Origin: Branchinecta lynchi
Lineage: Eukaryota > Arthropoda > Branchiopoda > Anostraca > Branchinectidae
NCBI GenBank assembly: GCA_023053575.1
Contig: JAKZAP010000016.1
Location: forward strand, 21,408,030-21,472,029
Reading direction: 5' to 3'
Length of the DNA stretch: 64,000 nt
The notes below the pieces were generated by a model, which saw only the letters and a program-made list of their open reading frames with translations, was not told where the DNA came from and ran no database searches. How positions within the stretch are numbered: the first letter of the stretch is position 1; every line of letters starts with the position of its first letter. The position numbers were made by a program, and so were the translations under genes. Positions 22,966 through 33,800 of this stretch are shown here, in pieces.

Positions 22966-25285
22966 AACAAGAGCTACGAGCTCATATGGCACTTGTACGA
23001 GTAGGCTGTACAAGAAAGTAGATGAGAACGTCACAAAATACACCCACCATCCAAAAATGCGGTTCGGAAATAGAAATAGGATATTTAGTTTCACTCATTT
23101 CTGAGCAGTTCCGGCATCGTCTCGATTGTCTTTAGCAAATGCACATAACTGTTCAAACTTTCATCCCAATAAATCCATTTGTTTGATCCCTAGACGTGCT
23201 ACACGATTTCCGGTACCCACTCTATCTCAACCTACCGTGGCCGAATCTGGTTCGGAATATAAAAAATCGACCACCTAAAGCATCTTCTTTTATACCATCT
23301 ATCAAGTTTCACTCGAATCTGAGCATTTTTGGAAAGTTCCGGTAACCCCCCCCGCCTCCCACCAACGTTGTCGGAGCCGGTTCGGGCCCAATCTCTTAAT
23401 TCCCTGTTCCTGTCCATCAAGTTTTACTGAAATTGGAGCTTAGCCTATCTGCAAGTTTCCAGTACCCCCCCCCCCCCCCTACCTTGGCGGAATTCGGCCC
23501 GGACGCCAAATAACAAATCTAGGCCGCATAAACTCGGCACTGTCGAATTTGCATCTCATTCGGTCCATCCGTTTGGTTTTTGTGCATGTCAAAAGTCCCC
23601 CCACCCCCAATTCCCCTAATCGTGGTCGCATATGGTTCGAACGCATGTTTTACATGTCGAGGCCATCGATTCGTCTCACCCATAAAGTTTCACTCGAATC
23701 AGACCACTCGTTTGCAATTTATAGAAGTCAATTTCCATATTTCTCTTCTCGTGCTCCCCAAAAAATGCTCGGATCTAGGAACGGAAGTTTCCGGGGGTAT
23801 GTTGTGTCAGGTTTTTAAGTCAAGATAATTCGGGTCGCTAATATGCCTGCAAAGTTTCGTTGTCGTTTTACATCTGGAACTATTCTAACTCACGACTACC
23901 GGAATTCCAGGAAACCCCTCCAACTCCCCCCACAGAGCCCCGAAACCATCTGGCTCCTTCAATTTCATCTAGGCCTAATGCTTGTTCCATCCATTAAGTC
24001 TCGTCCCAATCCCTCTGATTTTAGAGTTTCTCGAGTCCCCCCCCCCCCTCCATCCCCACAGGTATCGGACCCGACCCGGACGTGACACTGAACGTCCGAG
24101 GCGATAGCTCACCAGACAAGTTTCATTCAAATCCGATCACCCGTTCAAAAGTTATGCACGCCACTAGATTCCGGACTCCCCATCCACCCACTCCCCCCAC
24201 GAGGGTCGGGTCGGGGAAACGGCTGTTCTCAAGTCAATATGTTCGGATCCCTGACATACCTGCCAAGTTTCATCGCCCTAGGACATCAGGAAGTATGCCG
24301 AACTCGCGGGATCGCTAGAAATCCGGACCCCGACCCCAACTCCCCCACAGTGCCCTGATCCGGTCCGGTTATGTCAATGACGTGTCTAGGACTTGTGCTT
24401 GTTTTTCCCACCAAGTTTCATCCCGATCCCTCCACTCTAAGCGTTTCTCAAAATTTCCGGTTCCCTCCTCCAACTCCCCCCAGTGTCATCGGATCCGGCC
24501 CGGATTTAAAGTGAGATGTCTGAGACACGAGGTCATCCTAAATATAAAATTTCATCAAGATCTGATCACCTGTTCAAAAGTTATACACGCCACTAGATTC
24601 CGGACTCCCCATCCATCCACTCCCCCCAGTATGGTCGGATTGGGGAAACGGCTGTTCTCAAGTGAACCTGTTCGGGTCCCTGACATACCTGCCAAGTTTC
24701 ATCGCCCTAGCACATCAGGAAGTATGCCGAACTCGCGGGATCGCTAGAAATCCGGACCCCCCCCAACTCCCCCAGAGTGTCTGGATCTGGTCCGCTTATA
24801 TCAATGACGTATCTAGGACTTGTGCTTGTTCTTCCCACCAAGTTTCATCCCGATCCCTCCACTCTAAGCGTTTCTCAAGATTTCCGGTTCCCTCCTCCAA
24901 CTCCCCCCAGTGTCATCGGATCCGGTCCGGATTTATAGTCGTATCATCCTAAATATAAAATTTCATCACGACCCGATGACTTGTTCGCAAGATAAAAATA
25001 CCTCAAATTTTGGCTTCCCCCTCCCTCCACTCCCCCCCCCCCCAGATGGTCGAATCGGGGAATTGACGATTTCCTATTTAATCTGGTCGGGTCCCAGAGA
25101 TGCCTGTCAATTTCCATCGTCCCAGCACATCAGGAAGCACGGAACTCGCGGGATCACTACAAATTCGGACTTCTCCCCCCCCCCAAATCCCCCAAAGTGA
25201 GCGGATCCGTTCCGGTTATATCAGCCATGTATCTGGGACTAGGACGATGGAATTTGGTAGGCATATCAGGGACACGAACAGACTG
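22966..25285 (+). mobile_element. F1 element copy D (largest tandem core, 3' end lost)
   Basis: It starts AACAAGAGCTACGAGCTC-ATATGGCACTTG. The core contains at least two ~430-bp units (CTGACATACCTGCCAAGTTTC at about 24258 and 24687) with smaller variants on both sides. No 3' hairpin is present: from about 25236 the sequence turns into the reverse complement of the family's CTGATATGCCTGCCAAGTTTCATCGTCCTAG block and then stops. ORFs inside are repeat artefacts. Confidence 0.72.
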
Positions 25286-25549
25286 CCTTAAGAATAGTCG
25301 TTGAGTATTCTTTTGAATAGTCCTGAGTATACCTAAGTCTGTCAGAGATAATTTACCAGGGTTTATTAAAGGCATTAATCAACTAACAAGAAATATATAT
25401 TTTTTTTGCCTTTCAAATAATCCGCATGGACAACCCAGTTCAAATTTCCCGAGGGGATAAGAAGCTCCCTCTCTTTTTGTTATTCCTCACAGATCTCGTA
25501 GCTGATCGAAAATTTTCAAAAATCCCTAAACGTGTCACCAGAACGGGCG

Positions 25550-25780
25550 ATGAGGCACGTGAGGCAGGCATGAGGCAGACATGAGGCACGTGAGGCAGGC
25601 ATGAGGCACGTGAGGCAGGCATGAGGTACGTGAGGCAGGCATGAGGCACGTGAGGCAGGCATGAGGCACGTGAGGCAGGCATGAGGCACGTGAGGCAGGC
25701 ATGAGGAACGTGAGGCAGGCATGAGGCACGTGAGGCAGGCATGAGGCAGACATGAGGCACGTGAGGCAGGCATGAGGCAG
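25550..25780. repeat. 20-bp minisatellite with CACGTG, array 2
   Basis: About eleven units of ATGAGGCACGTGAGGCAGGC, with some shortened units. Eight perfect CACGTG sites and two single-base variants (TACGTG, AACGTG). Three minus-strand frames are open because of the 20-bp period. It is followed by TGTACACCATGAGGCACCAGCGCGCAACCCCT, the inverted match to the left flank of array 1. Confidence 0.9.
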
Positions 25781-26253
25781 GGAACTTGTACACCATGAGG
25801 CACCAGCGCGCAACCCCTCGCTCGAAAGCAGAAACACGGTCTGATGAAATGAAAGCTTGGCTGCACAACTTCAGAGTGCCCTCTCTTATAGGCTCTACAA
25901 CTCCGCTTCACATCCGGCGTTAAGGTCTAACTTTCCGAAAAAACCACACAGGTTAGACCCTTACCACTTTCTAGTAATAAGCTGAAATCGGGGTACTAGG
26001 AAAAAAAAAAGAGCCCAAAACCAAAGTGTTGCTCTCGCAACACAATTAAGAGCCTGGCTTCAAAGCTCATGTTTGGAAATTAAAATATGATAAACTCATG
26101 TACGTTTCGACAAGAATTTTGTCAATTACGGCCTGTTATGGATTACATGTTTGCTTGACCTACCTTCACTTCAAACCTTATCCTAAGGTGAGAAAAAAAA
26201 ATATTACTTGTCTACGCTTCTAACGCCCAGAACCGGGGACCGATAGCAAAACA
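25781..26253. other. No recognisable feature
   Basis: Minisatellite flank, then unassigned AT-rich DNA up to the tRNA. Confidence 0.45.
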
Positions 26254-26325
26254 TTCCCATACCGGGAATCGAACCCGAGCCTGCTGGGTGAAAGCCAGCT
26301 ATCCTAACCACTAGACCATATGGGA
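26254..26325 (-). tRNA. tRNA-Glu (anticodon UUC), second copy
   Basis: Identical over the 72-nt mature region to the copy at 16627-16698, with the same perfect acceptor, anticodon and T stems. It is followed on the minus strand by a TTTT run. Flanks differ from the first copy apart from CATA just upstream, so these look like independent functional gene copies rather than heads of one SINE family. Confidence 0.94.
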
Positions 26326-28464
26326 TATGCTGTATATTTGGTGATAGAAGTATGTGGTGCCAGACTGTTTGATGAAATATTTGTTGCATATTTCCTCTTT
26401 GACCAGGCAGGCCTATACTAGAATAACTTAGCCTCGGAACTAACAGACTAATAGCTGTTGAAGTCGAAGTAGGATTTTCTTGTGGACTAGAACTCTCATC
26501 TTACCGACAGTAAAGCAGTATTTGGATTCTGTTACTGAGGATACAAATCACAGGTCGGTGATAACGTTCACTAGTAGAGAGATTGCAGCATACCCAAGGA
26601 AAACGGAAAGGGACAAATACTATAAATTTACATTGGGGGCGGGATGTAGAGTTTTTAACTTGAGAGCGAACTCTGGGCGTGGTGTAAATATTTTAAGGTT
26701 GTAAATACTGCTGATCCTTTCATGATTCGTTAAATACAGTGTTTGAAAAAAGTTCCGTTGGAAATATCTTTTACAAGGATTCAAAATTTTACAACAAAAT
26801 AAAGTCTCGCATCCTATTGGTCTGTTTTTGTATCTTTATGTCGTAGCCGACCAATACGATGCGATCTCGGATACGATACTCTTTTCTTAATAGGAATACT
26901 TCTTGAAACGCATTTCCGATTATCTTTTCTTCCAAAACTTGAAAGTTTAAGTGGAAATTCCCTGTACCTCGCAGTGTTTTCCGGTGATGGTAAGAAATAT
27001 CCATTCTCGTCGGGGGCGGTGTGGTAGGTGCTTTGCGTCTTTAAGATTTGTTTAGTTTTACTAAAGCAACTTAACTTATTTTGTTGCTTAGCCTTAGCCT
27101 TAGTAATTTTTTCTAGAACTGAATATCATATTTGTTGTAGTGAGAATCGCTTCCATATTTTTTAGTGTGAGGATACTGCTTGATTTTTAGTTTATTTGTA
27201 CTGAATCTACCTTATATTATATATTTCATTAAACTAGCCGTAGGAAAACATTTTCAAACTGAAGATCATATTTATTGTTGATATTGCATAGCTAAGAGCT
27301 ATTACATGTATAGATAAATATGAAGCTTTTAATGGTTTATCGACTCAGTGTGCTGGATCATCTACCTTCAAAATGTCAGTCGTATTTTGTAGCTTCTATC
27401 GAGGGGTTGCCCAATGCCCATTGTCGGTTTTGGTGTACATCAAGTGACCCATACCTGGCCTGTGCCAGCACCCGTTACCACGTCCACGTGTAATCAGCGT
27501 GTTTCGAACCATTCAAAGGTCAATATCCTAATTCGTGCCGGTCAACGCTTTTTCCTGGGTTGGTGCCAGGAAAGAGTGTACAACAAGTGCCAGGGAGTGG
27601 GTAATCCCTAGGTTTCTACAATATTTCGTAATCGCTTAATGTTCAGGACGATTTCAGTTTAATTTCACTTCGATTGACTTTACACTTGTTCGGTACTTTA
27701 CACACACAAATAAACAATCCAACAATATGAGTGACACATATATCTTAGTAAGGTTCCGAATAGGACGAGAAACATACAAATACCCTCACTGAAAGTTACA
27801 CAGGGTAGTTTCTTCTTGAGGTAGAAGTCCAATGCGTCAACCCGTCGCGTCGCACGCTGAAGAGTATCGGTTCACATTCTCCATATTCCAGTTCAGCGCC
27901 ACCTTGCGGTTAGTTCCTGTTAGCCCCCCCCCCAGCGATCTTTACGTTCTTAAACTTTTATGTAGCGTTTACACAGACCAGAAATCCCGTCGAGTAGAAA
28001 GGAATTCCGATCGAAAAGGATTCCATTCGTGAAGACGACTAGAAAAGAAGTCTAGCGGGACGAGAATCCTTTCATGATGAAAGGAATTCCGGTCTACTTG
28101 AAGGAATCTCGTCGGCGGCGCTGGTAAAAAGACAAAAAAAAAGTCTAGCTAGCTTTTGAGAACAGCAGTCATCAGTACTGATGTCACAAATACTCTCAAA
28201 ACATTTTATTCTTGGCTAGTGAATTTATTTTTGTCAGATTTTCTGGTTTGAAGATTTTTTTTTGTTTTTTCACTCTGCGTGTAAACATAATCTTGTCACC
28301 AAAGACGGATTCTGATCAGGTTTTTCTGTAGGCCTACTTGTAAATGCTGCATTAACCAAAGTGGGTCCTCCACTGACAATCGTAAGGTTGTATAACCGCT
28401 AGAACGCCAGGTTACGCCACGGTACGATCGCTTCCGACAGCTTTACAATACTCTATAGGCGTAC
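26326..28464. other. Mostly unassigned
   Basis: No exon recognised. Bases 27963-28290 start CGTTTACACAGA and end TCTGCGTGTAAAC and contain complementary AAAGGAATTCCG and CGGAATTCCTTT-like words, so a decayed hairpin MITE is possible there. Confidence 0.4.
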
Positions 28465-28844
28465 TCTCGCCGTTCTCCGAGGACTCCTCGGGGAATCGAA
28501 GGGAACGGCGAGAATAGACGGAGTCACCTAGGAAAACATCGAGAACACGGGGAATGCTTCTAAAGTGGGTTTTGTTTGAAACAAAATTTGCAGTTAACGA
28601 AATTAGTCTGGATCCGCTTTATTTTTGGTTTTGTTTATTCTTATTCTTTTTAATTAATTTTGCATTGCACCAACACCAGCAAAAACTGATTCCCCTCCGA
28701 ATCTGAAAGGGAGTCTTTTTTGATGATGGTGAAGATAATCGGAGCATTCCCCGTCCGTGGAGACTCACGAGAATGCGGGGAGTGAGTCCCCGGGACAAAC
28801 AAAAGAGGGGGACTCCTCAAGTCGAGTCCTCGGGGAACGGCGAG
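28465..28844 (+). mobile_element. TIR MITE with CTCGCCGTTC ends, copy 1
   Basis: Ends CTCGCCGTTCTCCGAGGACT and AGTCCTCGGGGAACGGCGAG are inverted repeats. The interior includes GAATAGACGGAGTCA, GACGAAATTAGTCTGGATCC and GATAATCGGAGCATTCC, shared with 47405-47791 in the same orientation. Confidence 0.78.
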
Positions 28845-28861
28845 GATACGTCTTATATCCT

Positions 28862-29036
28862 CACGTCAGTGAACCTCGGGAAGAATGAAAAACGTCGCCC
28901 GAATGATGACTCAAATCCTGTGTCAACCAATAAACGGCTTTCGCTGGAGAAAGAATGTGGTGGCGCTTCCGGCTCTTTACCTAGGTACACGGCGATTCTT
29001 CATCAGCGCGTATATAGAGTTAGTCATCAAGAGTAT
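28862..29036 (+). repeat. Dispersed repeat R5, copy 2 (diverged)
   Basis: CCTCGGGAAGAA ... GACTCAAATCCTGTGTCAA ... CCTAGGTACACGGCGATT ... AGTCATCAAGAGTATTGCC matches 10845-11012 in order. Confidence 0.5.
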
Positions 29037-29410
29037 TGCCAGTGGAGGGCCCACTTACGTTATTTCAGCAGAAAGGTCCGAACCTCACTGACGATGAAAG
29101 TCTTGAACTACCCATCAATTTAAAACTCTTTTCTGTTCATTAACTTATGAATCTGTTGTACTATCTCTGTGTGGTGGATGCCGATAATGAGGCGAGGAGG
29201 GCCAACAAAGACTAATGTGCTTTGAACGCTGAACTGGTATACGGCCATTAAGTAGGCTACACACCGCCCAAGACATGCTACCACTTGCTCTTGTTGTAGT
29301 ATTGGGTTTTACAACAGTTTAACACGCGCAGGTGTTCTTTTAGTGGACTGAGGGTCATGGAGGGTCAAACAGGACAGTTTGTCTCACAGTTCAAAACACA
29401 AAAAACCGGT
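29037..29410. other. 3' flank / 3' UTR region of Isl
   Basis: Downstream of the stop on the minus strand. No AATAAA or ATTAAA seen here on the minus strand, so the transcript end is undetermined. Confidence 0.5.
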
Positions 29411-29608
29411 TTATGGGCTTGTTTCAGCGTGTAAGCTGTCATCACTATCCAACAACCCCTGGTATGCTTCATGATTATTCAGCATACTCCGCTGTAAGGG
29501 CAGGAGGTGTGAGGGGAATCCATAAGGGTGATGGGGATCACTGTGAGGAGGTCCGTACGGACCGAGCCCGTGGTCGGGATGAGGTCTTGGCATGTCGTAT
29601 CCGTGCAT
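29411..29608 (-). CDS. Isl: Islet last exon, C-terminal tail and stop
   Basis: These are 65 codons plus TAA in phase 0. The exon starts MHGYDMPRPHPDHG, directly joining ...HLLNQ from the preceding exon, continues through a His/Pro/Gly-rich stretch, and ends LLDSDDSLHAETSP. The acceptor is a T-rich tract ending in CAG at 29609-29611. The first Met is internal, not a start. The acidic SDDS ending differs from the vertebrate Isl1 ending I remember (SMVASPIEA). A tandem-cored F2 element sits about 108 bases upstream of this acceptor in the intron. Confidence 0.9.
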   Translation of the reverse strand: MHGYDMPRPHPDHGLGPYGPPHSDPHHPYGFPSHLLPLQRSMLNNHEAYQGLLDSDDSLHAETSP

Positions 29609-29715
29609 CTGAAAAAAATAAAAACAGTCTTTTAAGCATTCTTCAAAAGAAAACATCGACAAAAAACCTGGCCACAGTCCCCCTCCCCCCAAAAAAAAAT
29701 TATCTTCGTTACACG

Positions 29716-30682
29716 TTTTTGGGATCCCAAAACGTAAGTGGAGGGATACCTATGATATCGCAAAAGTTGTCCGTCTGTGCGCGCTATAACTCTCGAAGGG
29801 AATGAGATATTTTGATGAAACTTGGTTTGAGGATTCAATGGGTCAAGGGTAAGGTCAAGTTCGTAGATGGGCTCTGTAGCCCTACATTTAGGGAGTTGGG
29901 GATGTGGTTCAAATTAAGGGACAAACAAAATATTTTTAAACAGCTAATGTGATAGTCGATTATGATTATGGTATAAGAAGGCATGCTGAGCACGATAGTG
30001 AAAACCATTTTCTCGCTGGACAAGTAGTTCGTCCGGAATCCGGCAAAAACCGGAAAGGTGGTTAAAAGTAAAAGTTCTATATGAAGTTGATTAAATAGTC
30101 TATTTAGGGATAAGAAAACATGCTGAACACGATGGTGAAAACCATTTTCTCTCCGAACAAGTAGTTCGTCTGGAATCGGGCAAAAATCGGAAAGCTGGTT
30201 AAAAGTAAAAGTTTCATTTGAAGTTGATTAAATGTTCGATTTAGACGTAAAAAGACATGCTGAACACGATGGTGAAAACCATTTTCTCTCCGGATAACTA
30301 GTTCCAGAATCGGAAGGTTTGTTAAAATCAAAAGTTTGAATAGATAAGGGGTAAGAAGAGAGGCTGAGTCTGTATTTTATTCAAAGTTGATTAGATGTTG
30401 GATTTGTTCCAACATCAACGATGCTGGATTTGTTTCTGAATTTTCTTTCTTTGCTGGACTAGTAGTTTGCTCCGAATTTCTTGCGAAACCGGAAACTTGG
30501 CAGAAGTAAAGCCGGAAGTCTCGGTCAGTATCGTCAAAATAGATATGGCTTACAGAGGTATATCTGAACTTGGTTTTCTCTGATGATTAGCCTGGCCAAG
30601 ACTGGATCTGACGAAGGCAAGACCTTATTGTCTGAATCAAATACTAGATTTTTGGGATCCCATCGACACCTTTGGTCTTGTT
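29716..30682 (-). mobile_element. F2 element copy b, in Isl intron
   Basis: The minus strand starts AACAAGACCAAAGGTGTCGATGGGATCCCA and ends with TTTTGGGATCCCAAAA at 29717-29732. The core has at least three ~120-145 bp units with ACAAGTAGTTCGTC(C/T)GGAAT and AAGACATGCTGAACACGAT. It contains CCAAGTTTCATCAAAATATC and the ACGGACAACTTTTGCGAT block. It lies about 108 bp from the last Isl exon. Confidence 0.75.
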
Positions 30683-31082
30683 CATTCTGCCAATCCAAGA
30701 CTTTCAGTTGTGTGACACGGGCAGTTTATTTATTTGAAAAAAAATTAGTAAACCAAGGAGATTTTAAATGTCTTTACGAAATAAGTACAATAACCGCGCT
30801 GAATAATTATTCGGTGATCTTCTCAGTGACGAGTGAAAAAAAAACTATTTCATCGTCAGTCATAATATATAACAACGTAACCACCTTATTATGACAATGT
30901 GACCTAATTAACGAAGTTGATACTGCTCTAGTACATCCTCAATGACAGGACTCGCCGTTAAGCGTAAAAACTTTTCTAAGAGCCGTTTTATTGCAGTCGT
31001 CAAACTTGCCAAACATAGTATTGGAAAACTTGATTGTTAAGAGTTGCTTCGCGCAGTAGTTATTGAACGGATCTTGGTTTAA

Positions 31083-31526
31083 AGTTTAACTGAAAAGCAA
31101 ACTTATTTTTGTATCATTTAGTTGAATACACTGAGTTATTTGGATTCTGCTAAGAGATTTTTTTATTTTCCACTATCTGCTCTCGTAGTGAGGTTCAGAG
31201 TATCTACGGCTGTCCCCACAGCGTAAATTCTACTATGACGCGGAATATTTGAATCGGCACAATGACGCGGCTTTTTAGTGGGAGGTGATAAGCTTGGCGA
31301 AGACTGCTTAGTGCCTGAACAAAAAAATGTTCATAAATCTTTTTAGTCAAGCATGCGACACAGGTAGTACTACACATCTGACAGGGAAATTCCACTATTT
31401 GAAAATTGGTTATTCGTGAATAGTGGAGCAGCAAAGTAACGCATTTTCATCGGGTCTTCAAGCCTCTCCAAGTGAATAAGTGAGGGGTAACAAGACTGTC
31501 CCTTCTCTGCCCTTTTCAGTTAAACT
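31083..31526 (+). mobile_element. TTAA-flanked MITE T3, copy 1
   Basis: 444 bp. Ends AGTTTAACTGAAAAGC and CCTTTTCAGTTAAACT, flanked by TTAA at 31079-31082 and 31527-31530. Shares CTATGACGCGG, GGGAAATTCCACTAT and AACGCATTTTCATCGGGTC with 42153-42606 and 56218-56723. Confidence 0.85.
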
Positions 31527-32629
31527 TTAAGCTGTTGCACTGACAGAGGTTTGGGCTGAGTCGTAGTATAAGATAAGATAAACTTTATTCCACTAAAAGC
31601 ACAGAGACTATGGGAAAAAATAATCACAAACAAACATGAAAAACAAAAACCATATAAATGATAACTATTTTAGATATTACTTTACAGGAACCTTTCTCTG
31701 TGGTTCATCGAAACCGAAAGGAATCTTCCAAACTTTTCAATATCACCAAATAATTTACTTCCCATCCTAACAAACTGATTGTGTTATCTGTGTCAAGAGA
31801 AAAAATTTGAATCTGGTATCAACCGATATTCAATACTGATGATGATATACTGGACCAAATACCAATATCAAAATTATATTTGTTCAATAATATTTATTGA
31901 AAATAACCCAAAATAGTTTACACTTTAACTCCAAATTGGAGCAATATCTTCTTAATAATTCAGTTTCAATTTATTCAAGGTTTGAGTTCATGTACGGTGC
32001 TTTGTTACAACAATTTTGCTTTTAGATTCTGGTGAAACAAACAATTTACTATAGCAAAACGTACCAGAATATTGATAATGATATATATCAAATTTTATAA
32101 GTGAAAATGCTGATATATTACTACATAGAAAAAACTCCATATCCTCCCCCCAATAACGAACACCAAAAATGTCCCTACGAAGATCTGAAAGCTCAGGGCA
32201 TACGCACGTTAAAGGAACAGAAAACTTTACTCAAACTTGACTCTGGGAGCTAGCTGACATATCAAGAATGTACCCTGAGTCGATATTGAGAGTACGAAAA
32301 ATTATCATAGCAGTTTCCGAGAATTCGACTTTTGAGTTAGTAGAAAAAAAGCAAAAGGTTTGTGTGCCGGGAGTAGGAATCGAACGCACGACCTCTTGAC
32401 TACTACCCCGATACTATGGCAGAAACACGGTCAAAGGTGAACTTTTACAGTGCATAAGTGCATAATTACAGTGCATATGGGGCAAGGGCCTGCCAGCTAG
32501 CTTTAGGAACACCAAGGAGGGGGTTCGAGATAACAAAGAAGGGGGAGTCCTGTCGACAATAAGTCCCTGTATCTTTATCTAAGCCCCCCAGGTCGGTCTG
32601 ATGGCCGAAAGTTGCGTAGTCAAGTTTTC
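31527..32629. other. Intronic, unassigned; (ATAAG)n at 31568-31585
   Basis: TAAGATAAGATAAACTTTATTCC may be an inverted LINE tail. A tRNA-like B-box occurs at 32370-32395 on the minus strand (CGTTCGATTCCTAC) without a complete fold. Confidence 0.4.
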
Positions 32630-32916
32630 TGTGCCTTTAAGTGAAAAATATTTTCATCCAATTGTCCGCACATTGGGCAAAAGTAAGGACCAGACAACGC
32701 TCTTACCTTACCCAAATATCTTCTACGCATTCCTAAAGGTAGACAATCACCCCGTAAACTCATTAACAAACTCAAATGATCTGCTGGAATCCCCACCTTA
32801 AAATAAATTTCCTCCCCCCATGTCTCTTTGGCCCTCGCGTACAACCACAATGAATCAGATGCAACCCAACACTGCCAATACAATATACGGCATACAATGT
32901 TCGCAGATCCTACCAA
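32630..32916 (-). mobile_element. LINE ORF2 C-terminal fragment
   Basis: The minus-strand frame contains ETWGEEIYFKVGI, GDCLPLGMRRRYLGK and GPYFCPMCGQLDENIFHL, aligned with ETWGENIMFKAGL...DCLPIGGRRRYIGQ...GPYFCPMCG of the LINE at 20986-22054. It stops before the second half of the zinc motif. It begins 28 bases inside the intron from the donor of the 32945-33151 exon. Confidence 0.75.
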
Positions 32917-32944
32917 AAAAAAAAAAGAGTTCAGTTCTTCTTAC

Positions 32945-33151
32945 CTGATTAAGTAAATGCTGGTAAGCAGGGGTTGATGGGTCAAGCCGTTCTAGGTCAG
33001 CATTCAGGGCGAAGTCAGACAAGGCTTTCCAAGGTGGTTGGTAGCTTCGCACTTCAACGGGTGTCATGTCAAGAGGACTGCCGTGACGAACGGGGCTTGT
33101 GGCGACCAGAGGTACGCCTCCTAGGGAAGTGAAGCCAAGCTTTCTTCCTTC
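32945..33151 (-). CDS. Isl: Islet exon: conserved post-homeodomain segment
   Basis: These 69 codons in phase 0 begin EGRKLGFTSLGGVPLVATSP and contain PVEVRSYQPPWKALSDFAL, matching the block in Isl1/Isl2 that I recall as PVEV-SYQPPWK-LSDFAL. They end STPAYQHLLNQ. The acceptor is TTTTACAG and the donor CAG|GTAAGA. In Islet proteins this part follows the homeodomain and includes the region implicated in LIM-domain-binding interactions (family knowledge). The block VPLVATSPVRH corresponds to the vertebrate TPMVAASPERH. The intron on the donor side starts with only 28 bases before a decayed LINE fragment. Confidence 0.95.
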
Positions 33152-33289
33152 CTGTAAAACAAAAATAATTTATTAACATAAAATATTTGTAGGTGTTACT
33201 TCGGTGGTTATGAACGTAGTTCAGGTTATTTGCAAAGCCCCTGTCGAAACTCCTCCCTGTGTTCTGTTTTGCGTGCTCGATAGGAGCAA

Positions 33290-33549
33290 ACCTTTGTGTC
33301 GTCTTTTCTCGAGGCCGGATACCGGATACCTTTTCTCGAGGCCGGATACATAATCTGTCAGTTGAGTCCCACCCCTGGGCCATGATTCTGCAACAGTAGT
33401 TGGTATATGCTGTTGGTTGTTGTGTTCGTTCCTTTTTGTTGTTGTCAGAGGAATTAGTGTTTTCCATTTCTTCTTTTTTGCTTTGTCTTTTGTTGTGCTC
33501 CATCTGTTTTTTAATTGATGGGTAATAAATGCATTCTTTCATTCATTCA
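33290..33549 (+). mobile_element. Retroelement 3' tail with (ATTC)n
   Basis: It contains a 17-bp tandem of TTTTCTCGAGGCCGGAT, T-rich sequence, GGGTAATAAATGCATTC and a terminal (TTCA)n. AATAAA before a tetranucleotide tail is typical of the LINE ends here. Confidence 0.5.
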
Positions 33550-33599
33550 CACAGTGTGTCTTACGTTTATATTTGTCAAGTAGGCTATTAGTACATACT

Positions 33600-33800
33600 G
33601 AACTTTGATGATGATGATGAAATAATTTATGCACTACACACGAAAAGGGAAATAGCACAGAACAAAGAAAGAAGGAGGAAAAATTACACTGAGCTTTCAG
33701 TAACGGATGCACAAGATAAAAAAAAGGGAATAAATGTGTCTAAAAAGTCTTCTTCCTAGATGGAATGTGGAAAAATGGTCAAGGGCAGAAAATTTGAGGT
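33600..33800 (-). repeat. Dispersed repeat tail with (ATC)n, inverted copy
   Basis: The reverse complement reads CATTCCATCTAGGAAGAAGAC ... TATCTTGTGCATCC ... CATCATCATCATCA, matching 41790-41990. Confidence 0.55.

Noticed and set aside
25440..25911. Long minus-strand ORFs with CLPHVPHACLTCLMPAS repeats (also 18768-19117)
   Set aside because: Produced by the 20-bp minisatellite; all three frames of the strand are open and give the same repeated words, so no coding evidence.
32368..32425. tRNA-like B-box sequences (also near 7830-7860 minus and 42705-42730 plus)
   Set aside because: The B-box resembles a tRNA but no complete cloverleaf with paired acceptor and anticodon stems could be drawn.
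33069..33542. 157-codon minus-strand ORF overlapping the Islet exon
   Set aside because: It runs through a retroelement tail and the intron, and reads the exon in the wrong frame; the Islet frame is unambiguous.
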